Positions 10,666-20,144 are shown, counted from the first letter of the stretch. The stretch: 64,000 nucleotides of DNA from Streptomyces cinereus (GCA_014647715.1 BMPS01000014.1:1-64000); one strand, 5' to 3'. A program made the numbers and translations. The notes: generated by a model not told the origin, from the sequence alone.

Positions 10666-12069
10666 ATGTCATTAAGATTGCAATCCTTAACACTCGCTAT
10701 TGCCAGCATTTCATTTGCTAGCGCTGCCCAAGCCGCAGGGCTTGACCGCTCAACTCAGCCAAGTTGGGGGTTTACGCAAGATGGCACTTTTGCTTACATC
10801 GAACGAATCACCATTGACCCATCAATTAGTGGCAAAGACAATGCGGCCACCTCCCCTTCGCCAACCACGTACAAAGAAGGTCGCGATACCAACAACATGG
10901 CGCTAAACTATAATTTTATCAATTATGGGGCAAAAGCAGACGTCAACGATAAAGTCAGTGTGGGTGTGTTTTTTGACCAGCCGTGGGGCGCGGATGTTGA
11001 GTTCACCGGCAATAACAACTTTGTCAATGGTACAGTCAGCGCGCAGCAGGTTGCTGGTGCAGGACAAGCGGCGCTAGCCGCCGCCACAGCTGCAAAAACT
11101 GCCGCCGCCGCTGCAAAAGCAGATCCAACCAACCAAACACTCGCGTATAACGCGGCTACCGCGCTTAAAACCGCACAGCAAGCAGGGGCAGTCTACAATC
11201 TAGCTAGCAATATCGCTCAGCATCCCAACGAAGGTACTAATGTCTCTGTTGATAGTAAAAATTTCACGGGTTTGCTGGGTGTCAAATTTGGCGAAAAAAA
11301 TAATTGGCAAGTATATGGCGGGCCGGTATTACAAAAATTAGAAGGTGAGGTGCATTTACGCGGTACAGCCTACAATTCTACCCAAGGTTATGATGGTATC
11401 TTTGCCCAATCAAATGGTTATGGTTGGATGGCAGGTTTAGCCTATAGCAAACCTGAGATTGCGCTTAAAGCGGCGTTGACTTATCGCTCTGAAATTGATC
11501 ATGACACCGTAGCTTATGAATACATGCCTGCAACTGGCGAATCAGGCAGTTATGACATTACCATCACTACCCCAAAATCCGTGAATGTTGACTTTCAAAC
11601 AGGTCTAAACCCAACCACGCTATTGACCGCAAAACTGCGCTGGGTACCTTGGAGCGATTTTTCAATCAAACCGCCTCTATATAATGCAACGACCAAAAAA
11701 CCCACAGGGGCGGATTTTAAACCCCTATACCCCAATGGTTTAAACTTGATTGATTACTCAGATGATGGCTGGGCAGCAGAAGTAGGCTTGGGTAAAAAAT
11801 TAAGTAATCAATGGGCGGTATCAGGCTCAGTGGGTTGGGATAGCGGCGCGGGTGATCCTACCACCACCTTAGGACCTGTCGAAGGTCATTGGAATGTAGG
11901 TCTAGGCGCCAAGTACAATGTTACACCTGAAGTTGCCGTGTCGGCAGGCGTGAAATACTTGATGTTTGGCGATGCCAAATCAAAAATCCCCAATGGCGAC
12001 TTAGTGGGTGATTTCCAAAACAACGATGCTTGGATTTACGGGCTGCGTTTAACTTATCAGAAGAAGTAA
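10666..12069 (+). CDS. FadL/TodX-type outer-membrane transport protein
   Basis: 467 residues. A signal peptide (1-23, cleavage after AAQA) is followed by a beta-barrel of the FadL family, which takes up long-chain fatty acids or other hydrophobic compounds across the outer membrane. Supporting features are the TAKLRWVPWSDFSI segment, the strand pattern in the last 150 residues, and a C-terminal aromatic-ending strand (LRLTYQKK). A stretch at about residues 124-190 is an Ala-rich, probably helical insertion with no counterpart in the classical family. The actual substrate cannot be told from the sequence. Ribosome-binding site AAGGGAG. Monocistronic. Confidence 0.85.
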   Translation: MSLRLQSLTLAIASISFASAAQAAGLDRSTQPSWGFTQDGTFAYIERITIDPSISGKDNAATSPSPTTYKEGRDTNNMALNYNFINYGAKADVNDKVSVGVFFDQPWGADVEFTGNNNFVNGTVSAQQVAGAGQAALAAATAAKTAAAAAKADPTNQTLAYNAATALKTAQQAGAVYNLASNIAQHPNEGTNVSVDSKNFTGLLGVKFGEKNNWQVYGGPVLQKLEGEVHLRGTAYNSTQGYDGIFAQSNGYGWMAGLAYSKPEIALKAALTYRSEIDHDTVAYEYMPATGESGSYDITITTPKSVNVDFQTGLNPTTLLTAKLRWVPWSDFSIKPPLYNATTKKPTGADFKPLYPNGLNLIDYSDDGWAAEVGLGKKLSNQWAVSGSVGWDSGAGDPTTTLGPVEGHWNVGLGAKYNVTPEVAVSAGVKYLMFGDAKSKIPNGDLVGDFQNNDAWIYGLRLTYQKK

Positions 12070-12077
12070 GTCCCATA

Positions 12078-12109
12078 AAAAAAGCCTATCACATCGATAG
12101 GCTTTTTTT
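12078..12109. terminator. Bidirectional terminator, fadL-type gene / LysR gene
   Basis: AAAAAAGCCTATC pairs with GATAGGCTTTTTT around a 5-base loop. The two flanking genes converge here. Confidence 0.9.
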
Positions 12110-12120
12110 ATTTTGACCCA

Positions 12121-13011
12121 TTAATCGCGATGTTTACCATTCATCTCTAATCCTAACATATCAAGTAAGGCTGCCATACTTGCAGATACCGTGATATTGG
12201 GGTTAGTAACCAAACCCAAATAGCGTTGCAACTCAACAGGGGTATCCATATTAATCGGCTGTAAATCTTGATTGACTAAGGTTTGCGGTAACACCGACCA
12301 GCCTAGCCCAACCGATACCAACATACGAATTGACTCTAGCGGATTGGTGCTCATCGTGGCATACGGTTTTAAGTTATATTTGGCAAATTCAGCTAAAGTG
12401 ATTTGGCTGGTAAAGGTATTGGCGGCGGGTAAAATCGCTGGATAATTCGCCAATTGCTCAAGCGTCACGTTCATTTTATGCGCCAGTGGCGATAAAACAC
12501 CCGTCACAAAATGCAGCGGATCTGACCATAGCATATGATAATTTAGACGTTTATCATACACAGGGGGTAGCGTTAAAAAAGCCAATGACAAGTCGCCATC
12601 AAGGACTGCTTTATGCGCTTGCTCGGAATCGACAAAATGCACTTCAAGCTGTACCGCAGGATAGCTTTGGATAAATTGTTTGAGAACCGCTGGCAGATGA
12701 TGTAAGCCAATATGATGACTGGTACCGATAATCAGTTTGCCTGATACTGTTTGCTGGCGGTTTTTAAGATTAATTTTTAGATTATCGTAATCATCTAGCC
12801 AGCGTTTGGCATGGGGTATCAAGTCATGTGCCGCTTGGGTTGGGATAATACCACGACCCACGGTATCAAAAAGGGTGACATCAAATTCGTCTTCTAAGTT
12901 TTTGATACGCTTACTTACTGCAGGCTGTGTAATAAATAGTTTATCAGCCGCCTGCGAGATACTACCTGTTTGCATAACCGCTAAAAAAGTATTTAAATTT
13001 GTGGTATTCAT
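12121..13011 (-). CDS. LysR-family regulator, probable controller of leucine genes
   Basis: 296 residues. The N-terminal winged helix-turn-helix (residues 1-60, SISQAADKLFITQPAVSKRI) is followed by an effector-binding domain (about 88-290), the standard LysR layout and length. It is transcribed divergently from leuC with a 247-base spacer. For LysR proteins this usually means control of the neighbouring gene, here the leucine genes, with a pathway intermediate as likely coinducer. The effector and exact targets are inference. Confidence 0.88.
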   Translation of the reverse strand: MNTTNLNTFLAVMQTGSISQAADKLFITQPAVSKRIKNLEDEFDVTLFDTVGRGIIPTQAAHDLIPHAKRWLDDYDNLKINLKNRQQTVSGKLIIGTSHHIGLHHLPAVLKQFIQSYPAVQLEVHFVDSEQAHKAVLDGDLSLAFLTLPPVYDKRLNYHMLWSDPLHFVTGVLSPLAHKMNVTLEQLANYPAILPAANTFTSQITLAEFAKYNLKPYATMSTNPLESIRMLVSVGLGWSVLPQTLVNQDLQPINMDTPVELQRYLGLVTNPNITVSASMAALLDMLGLEMNGKHRD

Positions 13012-13190
13012 CTTTCCCCCAAAACTAAAACTCTACCATTTGATATAAATAAAAGTTTCATTCTTTAAAAAATACATTAAATAAGATTATAAGACAACGT
13101 ATGCACAAATACAATTTATTTAATCGTCCAATACATTCCTAAAATTTTTATAAAATATAAAAATCATCAATTAAAATTATCATTTTTCTT

Positions 13191-13199
13191 TGTTATAAT
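13191..13199 (+). promoter_or_regulatory. Extended -10 promoter of leuC
   Basis: TGTTATAAT is a perfect -10 box (TATAAT, 13194-13199) with an extended TGN. No good -35 is present (TTAAAA at 17 bases), which fits activation by the divergent LysR protein. GGCGT (13200-13204) and ACGCC (13224-13228) can form a hairpin at the start of the transcript. Confidence 0.55.
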
Positions 13200-13258
13200 G
13201 GCGTTATTGTTTACCAAATTATTACGCCCTTTTATAAAAAAACCATAGGATATGTGTC

Positions 13259-14677
13259 ATGGCAGCGCAAACGCTTTATGATAAACTTTGGCAAGATCAC
13301 TTAGTCAATCAACGAGACGACGGTTCTAGTCTTATCTATATCGACCGTCATTTATTACACGAAGTCACGAGCCCACAAGCATTTGAAGGCTTGTCATTAG
13401 CCAATCGTGACCCTTGGCGTTTGTCAGCAAACGTCGCCACTCCTGACCATAATGTCCCGACGGTGGCAAGCGAACGTAAAGAAGGGGTGGCAGGCATTAA
13501 AGATGACGTCTCTCGCTTGCAAGTAGCCACACTCGATGAAAACTGTGCCAAATTTAACATCACTGAATTTACCATCAATGACGTGCGCCAAGGCATTGTG
13601 CATGTGGTAGGCCCAGAACAAGGTTTAGTATTACCTGGGATGACCGTGGTGTGTGGCGACTCACATACCGCAACCCATGGTGCGTTAGGCTGTCTTGCCC
13701 ACGGTATCGGTACCAGCGAAGTTGAGCATGTATTGGCAACACAGTGTCTTGTGCAAACCAAGATGAAAAATATGCTTATCAAAGTCGATGGCAAATTGGG
13801 TGAAGGTGTCACCCCAAAAGACGTGGTACTAGCGATTATTGCAAAAATCGGCACCGCGGGCGGGACAGGTTACGCCATTGAATTTGCAGGCGATGTGTTC
13901 CGTGACATGAGCATGGAAGGAAGAATGACCGTGTGTAATATGGCGATTGAAGCGGGCGCACGCGTTGGCATGGTAGCCGTTGATGACACCACGATTGAAT
14001 ACGTCAAAGGTCGTCCCTATGCGCCTACCGGTGAAATGTGGGATAAAGCCGTGGCTTACTGGCAAACCCTACATTCAGATGCCGATGCCGTGTTTGATAC
14101 CGTCATTGAGATGGAAGGCGCGGACATCGCACCCCAAGTATCTTGGGGCACCTCCCCTGAGATGGTGGTGGATATCAGTGCGCACGTCCCTACCCTAGAT
14201 ACCGCAAAAGATGACGTCCAAAAAGAGGCTTGGACACGCGCCTATGAATATATGGGTTTGACCGCAGGTCAACCGGTTACTGACATCAAAGTCGATCGGG
14301 TGTTTATCGGCTCTTGTACCAACTCACGTATTGAAGATATTCGCGCGGCGGCGGCTGTTATCAAAGGTCGAAGAGTCGCAGATAGCGTCAAAGAAGCGAT
14401 TGTGGTAGCCGGTTCTGGGTTAGTTAAACAACAAGCAGAAAGCGAAGGTCTGGATAAAATCTTTACCGCAGCCGGTTTTGAATGGCGGGAGCCAGGGTGC
14501 TCGATGTGCCTTGCCATGAATGCGGATAAATTGCAGCCAAAAGAACATTGCGCCAGTACCTCCAATCGTAACTTTGAAGGGCGTCAAGGCAATGGCGGAC
14601 GCACCCATTTGGTCAGCCCTGCCATGGCAGCTGCCGCCGCATTAGCCGGTCATTTTGTTGACGTGAGAAATTATTAA
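13259..14677 (+). CDS. leuC: 3-isopropylmalate dehydratase large subunit
   Basis: 472 residues, an aconitase-superfamily enzyme that with LeuD isomerises 2-isopropylmalate to 3-isopropylmalate in leucine synthesis. The 4Fe-4S cluster ligands are visible as Cys353 (SCTNSRIED), Cys414 and Cys417 (GCSMCLAMN). The substrate-binding [10 protein letters not shown] is near residue 133. leuD follows 9 bases downstream. An AGGA ribosome-binding site precedes the ATG. Confidence 0.98.
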   Translation: MAAQTLYDKLWQDHLVNQRDDGSSLIYIDRHLLHEVTSPQAFEGLSLANRDPWRLSANVATPDHNVPTVASERKEGVAGIKDDVSRLQVATLDENCAKFNITEFTINDVRQGIVHVVGPEQGLVLPGMTVVCGDSHTATHGALGCLAHGIGTSEVEHVLATQCLVQTKMKNMLIKVDGKLGEGVTPKDVVLAIIAKIGTAGGTGYAIEFAGDVFRDMSMEGRMTVCNMAIEAGARVGMVAVDDTTIEYVKGRPYAPTGEMWDKAVAYWQTLHSDADAVFDTVIEMEGADIAPQVSWGTSPEMVVDISAHVPTLDTAKDDVQKEAWTRAYEYMGLTAGQPVTDIKVDRVFIGSCTNSRIEDIRAAAAVIKGRRVADSVKEAIVVAGSGLVKQQAESEGLDKIFTAAGFEWREPGCSMCLAMNADKLQPKEHCASTSNRNFEGRQGNGGRTHLVSPAMAAAAALAGHFVDVRNY

Positions 14678-14686
14678 GGTAGAACT

Positions 14687-15337
14687 ATGAAAAAATATAC
14701 CCTTGAGCAAGGCATTGTCTGCCCACTAGACCGCTCAAACGTGGACACTGACCAAATCATTCCAAAACAGTTTTTGAAATCTATCAAACGCACAGGATTT
14801 GGCGCTAATCTATTTGATGAATGGCGTTATTTGGACGAAGGCTATCCCGGTCAAGACAATAGCAAACGCCCCATTAACCCTGATTTTATTTTGAATCAGC
14901 CCCGTTATCAAGGTGCTAATATTTTGCTTGCGCGTAAAAATTTTGGCTGTGGTTCAAGCCGTGAGCATGCCCCTTGGGCGCTCGAAGAATACGGTTTTCG
15001 TACGGTGATTGCCCCCAGTTTTGCCGATATTTTCTACAACAACTGCTTTAAAAATGGCATGTTGCCAGTGATTTTAAGCGAAGATGCGGTCAGTGAATTG
15101 TTTGCCGAATGTTTTGCCCAAGATGGCTATCAATTAACCGTCGATTTAGAAAAACAGCAAGTGATTTCACCCTCAGGTAAAAGCTATGCGTTTGACGTCG
15201 ATGAATTCCGTAAGCACTGTCTGCTCAACGGTTTAGACGATATTGGTCTGACATTGCAGCAAGCTGATAGCATCAAAGCGTATGAAGAAAACGCCAAACA
15301 ATCACGCCCTTGGGTATTTAGCACAGGCGCGGCTTAA
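14687..15337 (+). CDS. leuD: 3-isopropylmalate dehydratase small subunit
   Basis: 216 residues, the usual length. It contributes the swivel domain of isopropylmalate isomerase. Signatures include [17 protein letters not shown] (about 16-32) and the active-site [15 protein letters not shown] (about 85-99). It is 9 bases after leuC and must be cotranscribed. A 287-base structured spacer and a lipoprotein gene then separate it from leuB. Confidence 0.98.
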   Translation: MKKYTLEQGIVCPLDRSNVDTDQIIPKQFLKSIKRTGFGANLFDEWRYLDEGYPGQDNSKRPINPDFILNQPRYQGANILLARKNFGCGSSREHAPWALEEYGFRTVIAPSFADIFYNNCFKNGMLPVILSEDAVSELFAECFAQDGYQLTVDLEKQQVISPSGKSYAFDVDEFRKHCLLNGLDDIGLTLQQADSIKAYEENAKQSRPWVFSTGAA

Positions 15338-15376
15338 AGTGCTGCTTGGTTAGGTAAATGTACAATGTCAGTAGCG

Positions 15377-15418
15377 TTTCATCATTGATAGTTTATCATT
15401 GAGAATTTATCCATCATG
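15377..15418. repeat. 14-15-bp imperfect tandem repeat after leuD
   Basis: Three degenerate copies beginning TTTCATCATTGATAG (15377), TTTATCATTGAGAA (15392) and TTTATCCATCATG (15406). Confidence 0.5.
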
Positions 15419-15477
15419 TATCCCAACCTGCGTATAAGCCGCGTCTAAAAAGACATTTTTTGACAAAGGTTGGGATA
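15419..15477 (+). promoter_or_regulatory. Structured RNA element in leuD-leuB spacer
   Basis: TATCCCAACCT (15419-15429) is a perfect 11-base complement of AGGTTGGGATA (15467-15477). The 37-base loop contains a smaller hairpin GTCT-AAAA-AGAC followed by six T, which looks like a weak terminator. The 3' arm lies seven bases before the ATG of a possible 40-codon gene. It could control readthrough toward the lipoprotein and leuB. That role is inference. Confidence 0.5.
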
Positions 15478-15483
15478 TTGGTT

Positions 15484-15606
15484 ATGTTAGTCACATTTTT
15501 AGCGTGCCTAGGACTGTGTTTAAATCATGGCATCATCCGCCATAATTATCATCGTCTAACTGTGGCAGGCACCCTGTTACTGCAATATTTTAGTTGCTTT
15601 TTTTGA
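15484..15606 (+). CDS. Possible 40-residue hydrophobic peptide
   Basis: An ATG frame of 40 codons between leuD and the lipoprotein gene encodes a hydrophobic peptide beginning MLVTFLACLGLCL and ending YFSCFF. It could be a small membrane protein or a leader peptide. Its only candidate ribosome-binding site (GGTTGGGAT) lies inside the 3' arm of the 11-bp inverted repeat. It ends 18 bases before the lipoprotein start. Six or seven Leu codons are present but not in a run. It is too short to be sure it is translated. Confidence 0.25.
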   Translation: MLVTFLACLGLCLNHGIIRHNYHRLTVAGTLLLQYFSCFF

Positions 15607-15624
15607 TTTGAGGGAATAACGACC

Positions 15625-16269
15625 ATGATGTTTACGAAGCGCTTTTTTCGCCCTGACTGTTTGCCTGTTGTAGGTGTAGCCATTGCGATTTATTCGGCAG
15701 TGGCGCTGTCTGGCTGTCAATCAACGACAAAGCAGCCAAGCGCACGCGCCAAACCCTCAGTGGTAACAGCGCCGCAACCGATTGCTGCAGGCAAAAGCAC
15801 CCTAAAATGTACGGGTATTTATGCCTGTGAAATCAATCATATTGGCACGTTGTCAATTATCAATCAATCGACTCATACCCCGAGCGCTACACTTGGCAAC
15901 TATAGTTCAATGACTAGCCCAGTGACCGTCACACCTTTGATGAGTAAGCCGCAAAGCAAGTCTAGTATGCCAAATTACTTGGTAAGTTTTCCCAGCGGTC
16001 AGCACATGGTTGCCACCCGTTTTTATTTGGATGAGGATTTGACGACGGTTGAAAGTTTTAGTTTTATCCATCGTTTTGAAAGCGGTAAACGCTATGAGCT
16101 CAAAGCCTACCGCCAAATTCAAAAGACCGATTATAGTTTGCTAGCGCAATCTGCCCCAACGCCCCTGTGTATTGACTTGTATGAAAATGCCAAACTTACC
16201 AATCAATGGTGTAAAAAGCCCAATCAGCAAGGCGCTTTATCGAATGAATTTGTAAAGGTGGCTTTATAG
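15625..16269 (+). CDS. Putative lipoprotein between leuD and leuB
   Basis: 214 residues with a signal peptide and lipobox ALSGC (Cys31). The mature part has a Cys pair near KCTGIYACEI and two Cys near the C-terminus (LCIDLYE, QWCKKP), which suggests disulfides. I recognise no domain. It looks like an extracytoplasmic beta-rich protein. Two adjacent ATGs (15625, 15628) could each be the start. GAGGGA lies at a workable distance. It sits inside the leucine gene cluster with no obvious metabolic link. Confidence 0.75.
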   Translation: MMFTKRFFRPDCLPVVGVAIAIYSAVALSGCQSTTKQPSARAKPSVVTAPQPIAAGKSTLKCTGIYACEINHIGTLSIINQSTHTPSATLGNYSSMTSPVTVTPLMSKPQSKSSMPNYLVSFPSGQHMVATRFYLDEDLTTVESFSFIHRFESGKRYELKAYRQIQKTDYSLLAQSAPTPLCIDLYENAKLTNQWCKKPNQQGALSNEFVKVAL

Positions 16270-16398
16270 ATTTGCCTTAAAGCCTCACGCAAAAAGCGTC
16301 ATTCAATAACGCCTGATTCAATTATTTTTTAGAAACTAACAAAATTTTAAAAGCTGCGTTGTCAGCAAAAAGTTGTGGATTAACGTGAAGGAAGTAAC

Positions 16399-17469
16399 AT
16401 GACAAAACAAATCGCCGTATTACAAGGTGATGGTATTGGTCCTGAAATCATTGGACAAGCTGTCAAAGTATTGGACAAATTAATCGAGCAAGGCTTGGAC
16501 GCTCGCTATGAGTATGGGCTGTTAGGTGGTTCAGCGTATGATGCGCATGGCTCACCCTATCCAGAAGCTACCCAAACCCTGTGCCGCAAGGCTGATGCAG
16601 TATTGCTCGGTGCTGTCGGCGGCCCGCAGTATGACAACCTTGAACGCTCAGTGCGCCCAGAGCGTGGATTACTGGCGATTCGTAAAGACTTAAATCTATT
16701 TGCCAATCTTCGCCCAGCCATTCTTTACCCAGAACTTGCCAATGCCTCAACTTTAAAACCTGAGGTGGTATCTGGCTTAGATATTTTGATTGTCCGTGAG
16801 CTCACCGGCGATATTTATTTTGGTGAACCACGCGGTATTCGCACGCTTGAAAACGGCGAGAAAGAAGGCTATAACACCATGAAATACAGCGAATCAGAAA
16901 TTCGCCGTATTGCCAAAGTCGCTTTTGAAGCGGCGCAAAAACGCGGTAAAAAACTCTGCTCAGTTGATAAAGCCAACGTACTTGAGACCACAGAGTTTTG
17001 GAAGCAGATTTTCACCGAAGTCGCTGCCGAATACCCAGATGTTGAATTGACTCACATGTATGTCGACAATGCAGCAATGCAGCTGGTCAAAGCCCCAAAA
17101 CAGTTTGATGTGATTGCCACCGGCAATATTTTTGGCGATATTTTATCCGATCAAGCCTCGATGCTGACTGGCTCTATTGGTATGCTACCATCAGCGAGCT
17201 TAAATGACACAGGCAAAGGGCTATATGAACCATCGCATGGTTCTGCCCCTGATATCGCAGGTCAAAATAAAGCCAACCCCTTGGCAACCATTTTGTCATT
17301 GGCGATGCTGTTACGTTATAGCCTAAATGATGAAGCCCGTGCCACACAGGTTGAGCAAGCAGTGCAAAAAGTATTACAGCAAAGGTTACGCACAGGCGAT
17401 ATCTTTGAACAAGGCACCACGCTGGTTTCTTGCTCAGACATGGGTGATGCAGTTATCGCTAACTTATAA
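16399..17469 (+). CDS. leuB: 3-isopropylmalate dehydrogenase
   Basis: 356 residues. It oxidatively decarboxylates 3-isopropylmalate using NAD+ in leucine synthesis. Signatures are GDGIGPEI near residue 10, the substrate-loop [13 protein letters not shown], the Lys of [10 protein letters not shown], and the metal-binding [13 protein letters not shown] (about 238-250) followed by [24 protein letters not shown] ribosome-binding site precedes the ATG. It is the third leucine gene in the cluster. Confidence 0.98.
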   Translation: MTKQIAVLQGDGIGPEIIGQAVKVLDKLIEQGLDARYEYGLLGGSAYDAHGSPYPEATQTLCRKADAVLLGAVGGPQYDNLERSVRPERGLLAIRKDLNLFANLRPAILYPELANASTLKPEVVSGLDILIVRELTGDIYFGEPRGIRTLENGEKEGYNTMKYSESEIRRIAKVAFEAAQKRGKKLCSVDKANVLETTEFWKQIFTEVAAEYPDVELTHMYVDNAAMQLVKAPKQFDVIATGNIFGDILSDQASMLTGSIGMLPSASLNDTGKGLYEPSHGSAPDIAGQNKANPLATILSLAMLLRYSLNDEARATQVEQAVQKVLQQRLRTGDIFEQGTTLVSCSDMGDAVIANL

Positions 17470-17500
17470 TCTTTGATTACCCTAATTTTTATCCTGCGTT

Positions 17501-17536
17501 AAAGGTAGTGTTAGCTGGTCTAACCTGCCTTTTTTT
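17501..17536 (+). terminator. Terminator after leuB
   Basis: An imperfect hairpin (AAAGG-TAG-TGTTAG against CTAAC-CTG-CCTTT) is followed by seven T. Confidence 0.65.
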
Positions 17537-17679
17537 ACGGCATTTTTGCCAACATTTTTTTGAAAAATTTGTAAAATCCTGCTTATCTTCAACCGAGTTT
17601 TGCTATAGTATGCCATTATCGTTTCTCTAAAACCTCGATGACCTTCCATCCTCACTTGCTAAATTTTTCTTAAAATTCA

Positions 17680-19005
17680 ATGACTATGTCTTCTTATCAT
17701 AAAATCTTACCTTGCTTTACAAGCATCTTGCTTGCTATCAGTTTATCTGCCTGTCAACAGTCACCCAATCAAGCGATGGATGTACCCACAGTTCCGACAG
17801 CAAGTACTACAGCTAGTACTACAGCCAGCACAACTGCAAGTGTCGCTGCCTCTTCGCCTGCCCCAACACTAAAAGCCAATGTCAGTCAACAGTTTATTGG
17901 CGCAAGCTTGGTGCAGCAACGACTGAAACAAGCCTTACCAGAGATTGCCTATACCACTGATAATTTACCGATGGTTGCCCAGCAAGTAAACCAAGTGAGT
18001 TGGTCACCCACAGGCGCTATTGAATTAAAAGCCATGCCTGCCTCTGCGGTGGCGGTGTCACAAACCGCATCAACCGCATCTGCTTCAGCGACCCAATCTG
18101 TGACGGGTTTTCAATCAACTATTGACTACTCTGCGCTCAAACAATCTACCAATGACAATCCGTCATCCGTGGCTAACAAAGACGCATTACCATCAAAACA
18201 AGTTTTCATTAAGCCTGATGAACTGTTGGTATTTAAGACCCAAGCACTGCTTAACTGGCATGGGCATAGCGTGGGTGCGGTGACAGGGATAATGAATAAA
18301 AACACCATCAAAGCGATGCAGATTTTTCAGCAAAAGCACAATCTGCCCATAACCACCACGATGGATGAAGCTACTTGGTCAGCGTTAACCAGCAACGAGA
18401 CGTTAAATAAGCAGCCGATTTTTATCAATTATCAGCTAACGCGCGATGATTTGGTGATTACCAAAGCGCCCAAAGACATGCAATACAAATCAGCGCGTGA
18501 AGCGGTAGCTGAAAAATTCCATATGAGCCAAAAACTGGTAAGTCGATTAAACCCCACCACGCCACTCAAAGCGGGTAACATTATCACTGTCTACAATCCT
18601 TATCAGCCCAATATGACGGAAGTGACCAAGGTTGTGAGCGATAAAAAGAAAAACATTCTATACGCCTATGCTGCTAGTGGTGAGCTCGTTGCAAGCTACC
18701 CAACAACCGTGGGTTCCAACTATACCCCCTCACCGTCTGGCACCTTAAAAGTTAAAAATCGGGTATTAAACCCCACCTATAATACTGATTTTTCTTCCAA
18801 AGAAAAGTGGCTACCACCAGGACCCAATAACCCTGTGGGGCGCGCTTGGATTGGGTTATCAAAACGGAGTTATGGTATTCATGGCTCGCCTGAGCCTGAG
18901 TTAATCAGCGCGCAAAAATCACACGGTTGTGTGCGTTTGACCAATTGGGATGCGCTAAGTCTGTATGGCACGATAGCCGATGGCGCAGACGTGGTATTTG
19001 AATAA
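17680..19005 (+). CDS. L,D-transpeptidase lipoprotein with PG-binding and LysM-like domains
   Basis: 441 residues. Signal peptide with lipobox LSAC (Cys25), a Thr/Ser/Ala linker (about 37-60), a peptidoglycan-binding helical domain (about 185-245, TQALLNWHGHS...QIFQQKHNLP), a LysM-like segment (about 255-310), and a C-terminal YkuD catalytic domain. The active-site residues His401 (IHGSPEPE) and Cys417 (SHGCVRL) are intact. YkuD enzymes make 3-3 peptide crosslinks or attach proteins to peptidoglycan. A 12-base tandem repeat (17800-17841) encodes ASTT three times in the linker. ATG at 17680 or 17686 may be used. Confidence 0.92.
   Translation: MTMSSYHKILPCFTSILLAISLSACQQSPNQAMDVPTVPTASTTASTTASTTASVAASSPAPTLKANVSQQFIGASLVQQRLKQALPEIAYTTDNLPMVAQQVNQVSWSPTGAIELKAMPASAVAVSQTASTASASATQSVTGFQSTIDYSALKQSTNDNPSSVANKDALPSKQVFIKPDELLVFKTQALLNWHGHSVGAVTGIMNKNTIKAMQIFQQKHNLPITTTMDEATWSALTSNETLNKQPIFINYQLTRDDLVITKAPKDMQYKSAREAVAEKFHMSQKLVSRLNPTTPLKAGNIITVYNPYQPNMTEVTKVVSDKKKNILYAYAASGELVASYPTTVGSNYTPSPSGTLKVKNRVLNPTYNTDFSSKEKWLPPGPNNPVGRAWIGLSKRSYGIHGSPEPELISAQKSHGCVRLTNWDALSLYGTIADGADVVFE
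17800..17841 (+). repeat. 12-bp tandem repeat in L,D-transpeptidase linker
   Basis: Three copies of a 12-base unit encoding Ala-Ser-Thr-Thr, plus a degenerate fourth. It is in frame, so copy-number change would only alter linker length. Confidence 0.75.
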
Positions 19006-19029
19006 GTTTATATTGTATGAGCGTCGAAT

Positions 19030-19055
19030 AAACACCCCAAAATTTGGGGTGTTTG
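19030..19055. terminator. Bidirectional terminator after L,D-transpeptidase gene
   Basis: AACACCCCAAA pairs with TTTGGGGTGTT. The flanking genes converge on it. Confidence 0.8.
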
Positions 19056-19059
19056 GTTA

Positions 19060-19284
19060 TTACGATTCCTGTCGCCAAACTTGTTTTCGCAAATCCTGCT
19101 TGGTCTGCCTGCGTTGTTTTTTGCGGGCGATTTCGACATCGTCTTTTTCATGCAGTCCGCCTTTTTGCAAAAGCGGATTTAACGCCAAGTAATTACGGGG
19201 TTTAACAGCCAAATTGGATTGCGCGATTGACGGATTTTTCTCCAGTCGCTCACCCAATTTGATTAATTGTTTTTGGTTTTTCAT
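19060..19284 (-). CDS. Small basic conserved-looking hypothetical protein
   Basis: 74 residues, strongly charged with Lys and Arg, no membrane segment or signal peptide. The middle contains LAVKPRNYLALNPLLQKGGLHEK, and the C-terminal half is Lys/Arg/Gln rich. It resembles small uncharacterised proteins of Moraxellaceae. I do not recognise a domain. An AAGGATAA ribosome-binding site precedes the ATG, and a terminator lies just past the stop, which supports a real gene. Confidence 0.65.
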   Translation of the reverse strand: MKNQKQLIKLGERLEKNPSIAQSNLAVKPRNYLALNPLLQKGGLHEKDDVEIARKKQRRQTKQDLRKQVWRQES

Positions 19285-19329
19285 GGTTTATCCTTAAAAC
19301 TTTATTTATCGATATGCAAATTTTTTTAT

Positions 19330-19358
19330 AAAAAAACCAGCGACAGGGGTCACTGGTT
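19330..19358 (-). terminator. Terminator of the BON/LysM gene
   Basis: On the minus strand ACCAGTGACCC pairs imperfectly with TGTCGCTGGT and ends in a run of T. Confidence 0.75.
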
Positions 19359-19381
19359 GTTTATAAGGCTTAAGGTAAAAA

Positions 19382-19891
19382 TTAAGCTGGAATACGAAGT
19401 ACTTGACCTGGATAGATTTTATTTGGGTCAGATAATAATGGTTTGTTGGCTTCAAAGATTTTGTTGTATTGGTTGGTATCACCATACACTTCTTTTGAAA
19501 TTTTTGACAGCGTATCGCCTGATTTCACTGTATACATACGAGATTCTGGCTCTTGCGTTGCAACCGTGATATTGTCTTCCACTTGTGCAACATACTGTAC
19601 ATTACCTGCCGCTAGAATGGCTTTTTCGCGCTCTGCTTGGTTAGCAGCGGAACCATTAATGGTTACTTTGTCATTGTTACCGTCATAGTTGACTGATAGA
19701 TTGTCAATTTTGGCATTTTGTTGGATGCGCTGAATCAATAAGTTTGCAATCTCTTGTGCAGATGGCTCAGTAGAAGCGGCAGGCGCTGCGGTTGGTGCAA
19801 CGTTTGATGCAGGTGTCGATGCTGGCGCAGCGTCTTTGTTACGATGAAAGATTTTATCACCGATATCTTTTGCAAAACTAAATAGTCCCAT
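19382..19891 (-). CDS. kbp: BON and LysM domain protein, Kbp/YgaU type
   Basis: 169 residues. The N-terminus MGLFSFAKDIGDKIF and the C-terminus (NKIFEANKPLLSDPNKIYPGQVLRIP, given in part) match E. coli YgaU/Kbp closely. A BON domain (about 50-110) is followed by a LysM domain (about 118-168). E. coli Kbp is a cytoplasmic potassium-binding protein needed for growth at high K+. Compared with E. coli (149 residues), an Ala/Pro-rich insertion follows the N-terminal helix. Monocistronic, with its own terminator. Confidence 0.9.
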   Translation of the reverse strand: MGLFSFAKDIGDKIFHRNKDAAPASTPASNVAPTAAPAASTEPSAQEIANLLIQRIQQNAKIDNLSVNYDGNNDKVTINGSAANQAEREKAILAAGNVQYVAQVEDNITVATQEPESRMYTVKSGDTLSKISKEVYGDTNQYNKIFEANKPLLSDPNKIYPGQVLRIPA

Positions 19892-19972
19892 TTGTTTTTC
19901 CTTATGTTGTAATATTTTAATATACGATTTTTAATGTATGGTTTGTTGAAACTCTTAAATGACCGTTTCAAT

Positions 19973-20010
19973 ACCTCAAATGACTAGAACGACCTCAAAT
20001 CACTACAACG
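19973..20010. repeat. 19-bp tandem duplication upstream of kbp
   Basis: ACCTCAAATGACTAGAACG (19973-19991) is followed by ACCTCAAATCACTACAACG (19992-20010), 17 of 19 identical. A weaker copy may precede it. Confidence 0.75.
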
Positions 20011-20120
20011 ATAATCGTGTTAATGATAGGGTTATTCTAGTTGCCCTCTAGATTAGCAAAAACTTAAATTGATGAGCATAAGTATTTAGTAAAAGAATGT
20101 TACTGATTGCAAGTATCCTT

Positions 20121-20144
20121 TCATTTATTACGTCATTTATTACG
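20121..20144. repeat. Perfect 12-bp tandem duplication after chaA
   Basis: TCATTTATTACG occurs twice without change, followed by a degenerate third copy. It lies beyond the 3' end of the antiporter gene. Confidence 0.8.
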
